A stretch of 64,000 nt of DNA. It comes from Bacteroides sp. GTDB taxonomy: Bacteria; Bacteroidota; Bacteroidia; Bacteroidales; Muribaculaceae. Under the pieces are notes generated by a model. It made no database searches. It saw only the letters and a program-made list of their open reading frames with translations, and had not been told where the DNA came from. Below, piece by piece: positions 62,314 through 64,000 of the stretch. The DNA is taken from contig JAAVCH010000019.1 in NCBI GenBank assembly GCA_014802425.1, forward strand, positions 62,001-126,000, given 5' to 3'. The translations under genes and the position numbers were made by a program. Position 1 is the first letter of the stretch. Each line of letters begins with the position of its first letter.

Positions 62314-62388
62314 GCCGATAGGCTGACCGAAAACCGGTCATTTCACCGCCCGCGGCAGAAGCCACAGGAACGCTTGCCATCAATACCA

Positions 62389-62428
62389 GTCAGGGGGGTG
62401 TATCGTGTTGACGATACACCCCCCTGAC
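62389..62428. repeat. Perfect 18-bp inverted repeat between SGNH and tRNA-Leu genes
   Basis: GTCAGGGGGGTGTATCGT and its exact complement around a four-base loop (GTTG). It lies between the ends of two convergent genes and could fold into a very stable hairpin, but neither side has a T-tract, so it is not a standard intrinsic terminator. Confidence 0.85.
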
Positions 62429-62434
62429 TGACGG

Positions 62435-62516
62435 TGCGCACGAAGGGACTCGAACCCCCACGTCGTTAGACACCAGATCCTAAGTCTGGCGCGGCTACCA
62501 ATTACGCCACGTGCGC
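62435..62516 (-). tRNA. tRNA-Leu (anticodon UAG)
   Basis: An 82-base tRNA on the minus strand. The acceptor arms GCGCACG / CGTGCGC pair fully with discriminator A. The anticodon arm reads CCAGA-CTTAGGA-TCTGG with UAG, and a long variable arm follows as expected for class II leucine tRNAs. The T arm contains GGGGGTTCGAGTCCC. CCA is not encoded. It would decode CUA and related codons. Confidence 0.95.
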
Positions 62517-62584
62517 CAATACAGTCAATGCCGCGTTTTCAGACGCTGGCCGACGGAAGCAGGCCAACGGGCCGTATTCCTTTG

Positions 62585-62592
62585 CAAAGGTA
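62585..62592 (-). promoter_or_regulatory. -7 element of tRNA-Leu
   Basis: TACCTTTG on the minus strand, about 70 bases before the mature 5' end; it forms part of the palindrome CCTTTGCAAAGG. The -33 element is weak. Confidence 0.45.
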
Positions 62593-62632
62593 ATAAAAAT
62601 TTCCCGACCGCGGCATTAAAGCACAATGTTTT

Positions 62633-62664
62633 TTTGCAATGGCACCGATTTTTTTGTATTTTTG
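62633..62664 (+). promoter_or_regulatory. Promoter of parC
   Basis: TTTG (62633-62636) and TATTTTTG (62657-62664), 20 bases apart, leaving a leader of about 80 bases before the ATG at 62751. Confidence 0.65.
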
Positions 62665-62750
62665 CAGATATTGCCATCAGGAGAATCTCTCCCCCGGAGA
62701 TGACCGTCTCCCCTATGAGGCTCACTTTTCAAGCTACCAATTTACAGTCC

Positions 62751-64000
62751 ATGTCCGACATAATCAATACCGATCAAGAACTCCCCGAAGTGGCCGGCTC
62801 CCCCTCTTCGGCCGAAGAGGCCACCGAGGCGATACCCGGATCCGACCCTCTGCTCGACACCGAGATAGAAGAGGCCGTGGAGGACCTCCGCGAAAACGAG
62901 GAGAGCGAAGAGGAAGCTCTCGCCAAGACCGACCCCGTGAAGGAATACAACGTGCCCGGCATGGGCGACAAGCGGACGGTGCTCTCAGGAATGTTCCAGC
63001 AATGGTTTCTGGAATACGCCTCCTACGTAATTCTGGAGCGCGCGGTGCCCTACATAGAGGACGGCCTCAAGCCCGTGCAGCGACGCATACTGCATTCGAT
63101 GCAGACCCTCGACGACGGACGCTTCAACAAAGTGGCCAATATCGTCGGCAACACCATGCAGTACCATCCCCACGGCGACGCCTCCATCGGCGACGCCCTC
63201 GTGCAGCTCGGCCAAAAAGACCTGCTCGTGGACACTCAGGGAAACTGGGGCAACATACTCACCGGCGACGGAGCGGCAGCCCCGCGTTACATAGAGGCCC
63301 GACTCTCCGAATTCGCCCTTGAGACGGTGTTCTCCCCCGCCATCACCGAATGGACCCAGAGCTACGACGGACGCAAGCGGGAGCCGGTGGCGCTCCCCGT
63401 GAAGTTTCCCCTCCTGCTCGCCCAGGGCGCCGAAGGCATCGCCGTAGGCCTCTCGTCGAAGATCCTGCCACATAACTTCAATGAAATCCTTGACGCGGCC
63501 GTGGCCTATCTCGAAGGCCGCGACTTCCGTCTGCTCCCCGACTTCCAGACCGGCGGACTGATGGATGCCTCGCGCTACAACGACGGCGGACGAGGCGGAC
63601 AGATACGAGTGCGCGCCAAAATCGAGAAGCTAAACAACAAGACCCTCGCCATAACGGAAATACCATTCGGCAAGACCACCACATCGCTCATATCCTCTAT
63701 CCTCTCGGCCATGGAGAAGGGGAAGATAAAGGTGCGCAAGGTGGACGACAACACCTCCAGTCAGGCTGAGATCCTGGTGCACCTCGCCCCGGGCACATCG
63801 TCGGACAAGGCCATCGACGCGCTTTACGCCTTCACCGACTGCGAGGTGAGCATCTCCCCCATCTGCTGCGTGATAGTGGACCGTAAGCCCCACTTCCTTA
63901 CAGTCAGCGACCTGCTCCGGTTCAGCGTCGACCATACCCGCCATCTGCTGCTCGAGGAGCTGCGCATAAAGCTTGACGAGAACCGCGAGGCAATGCTGTT
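62751..64000 (+). CDS. parC: DNA topoisomerase IV subunit A (type IIA A-subunit), 3' end outside window
   Basis: The frame is open from the ATG at 62751 to the window edge (over 416 codons). After an acidic extension of about 70 residues, the winged-helix start FLEYASYVILERAVPYIEDG and the core GDGAAAPRYIEARLSEFA (catalytic tyrosine in APRYIE) are typical of type IIA topoisomerase A-subunits, as is YHPHGDASIGDALVQL. Sequence here fits ParC-type rather than GyrA-type proteins of Bacteroidota, but the two are alike and the C-terminal domain lies outside. Together with a B subunit it unlinks replicated chromosomes. Confidence 0.88.
   Translation, partial: MSDIINTDQELPEVAGSPSSAEEATEAIPGSDPLLDTEIEEAVEDLRENEESEEEALAKTDPVKEYNVPGMGDKRTVLSGMFQQWFLEYASYVILERAVPYIEDGLKPVQRRILHSMQTLDDGRFNKVANIVGNTMQYHPHGDASIGDALVQLGQKDLLVDTQGNWGNILTGDGAAAPRYIEARLSEFALETVFSPAITEWTQSYDGRKREPVALPVKFPLLLAQGAEGIAVGLSSKILPHNFNEILDAAVAYLEGRDFRLLPDFQTGGLMDASRYNDGGRGGQIRVRAKIEKLNNKTLAITEIPFGKTTTSLISSILSAMEKGKIKVRKVDDNTSSQAEILVHLAPGTSSDKAIDALYAFTDCEVSISPICCVIVDRKPHFLTVSDLLRFSVDHTRHLLLEELRIKLDENREAML

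Overview
This window looks like chromosomal DNA from a member of the Bacteroidales, most probably a Muribaculaceae-type gut bacterium. Four things point there. Promoters repeatedly show the Bacteroidota pattern (TTTG near -33, TAnnTTTG near -7). Several secreted proteins end in what look like type IX secretion (T9SS) sorting domains. There is a C10 (streptopain-type) protease. A DUF3822-rsmD pair, a RibBA fusion and a TIGR02757 gene are present. Most of the window is GC-rich housekeeping sequence; about 12.0-15.4 kb is clearly AT-richer. The genus assignment is inference.

Layout. 1-2.5 kb: the start of a leftward secreted-protein gene (cut by the window edge), then L-serine dehydratase and ribonuclease Z. 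2.6-11.6 kb: a cell-envelope block with an outer-membrane beta-barrel protein facing a three-gene leftward operon (membrane protein, Spy-like periplasmic protein, giant alpha-2-macroglobulin-like protein without a thioester). 11.6-15.4 kb: an AT-rich island with a candidate small RNA, a C10 cysteine protease lipoprotein, one intact companion lipoprotein, one wrecked copy of it and three tiny fossils of its 3' end. 15.5-16.7 kb: LD-carboxypeptidase with two local tandem duplications. 16.9-25.2 kb: two giant secreted paralogues with fibronectin-III-like modules. 25.5-27.8 kb: an ECF sigma factor translationally coupled to a secreted M6 metalloprotease. 27.8-35.1 kb: dnaJ/grpE, ispE, a MATE exporter, DUF3822, rsmD and ribBA. 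35.2-48.6 kb: S9 peptidase, RecD-like helicase, enolase, a HAD phosphatase, asparaginase, OPT transporter, a second copy of the candidate small RNA, asd, fabD and TIGR02757. 48.7-56.8 kb: a DigH-like glycosyl hydrolase, valS, alanine dehydrogenase, an Rpn-type nuclease with an 11-unit repeat, and threonine aldolase. 56.8-61.4 kb: a tight leftward operon of trpS, ZnuA-like, ZnuC-like, an SpmA/SpmB fusion and a DUF6155-like gene. 61.6-64 kb: an SGNH hydrolase, tRNA-Leu(UAG) and the first part of parC.

The observations I rate most interesting are: (1) a near-identical ~58-nt element ending in a GC-rich hairpin, present twice as an apparently free-standing transcript and containing a conserved four-codon ORF (Met-Met-Leu-Gly); (2) the C10 protease and its duplicating, decaying lipoprotein partner, which may be an enzyme/inhibitor cassette; (3) a metal-ABC operon with binding protein and ATPase but no ZnuB-type permease, with an SpmAB 'gate' membrane protein in the permease's place; and (4) an ECF sigma factor overlapping a secreted protease gene with no anti-sigma gene between them. 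No IS element, prophage, CRISPR array or rRNA was seen.
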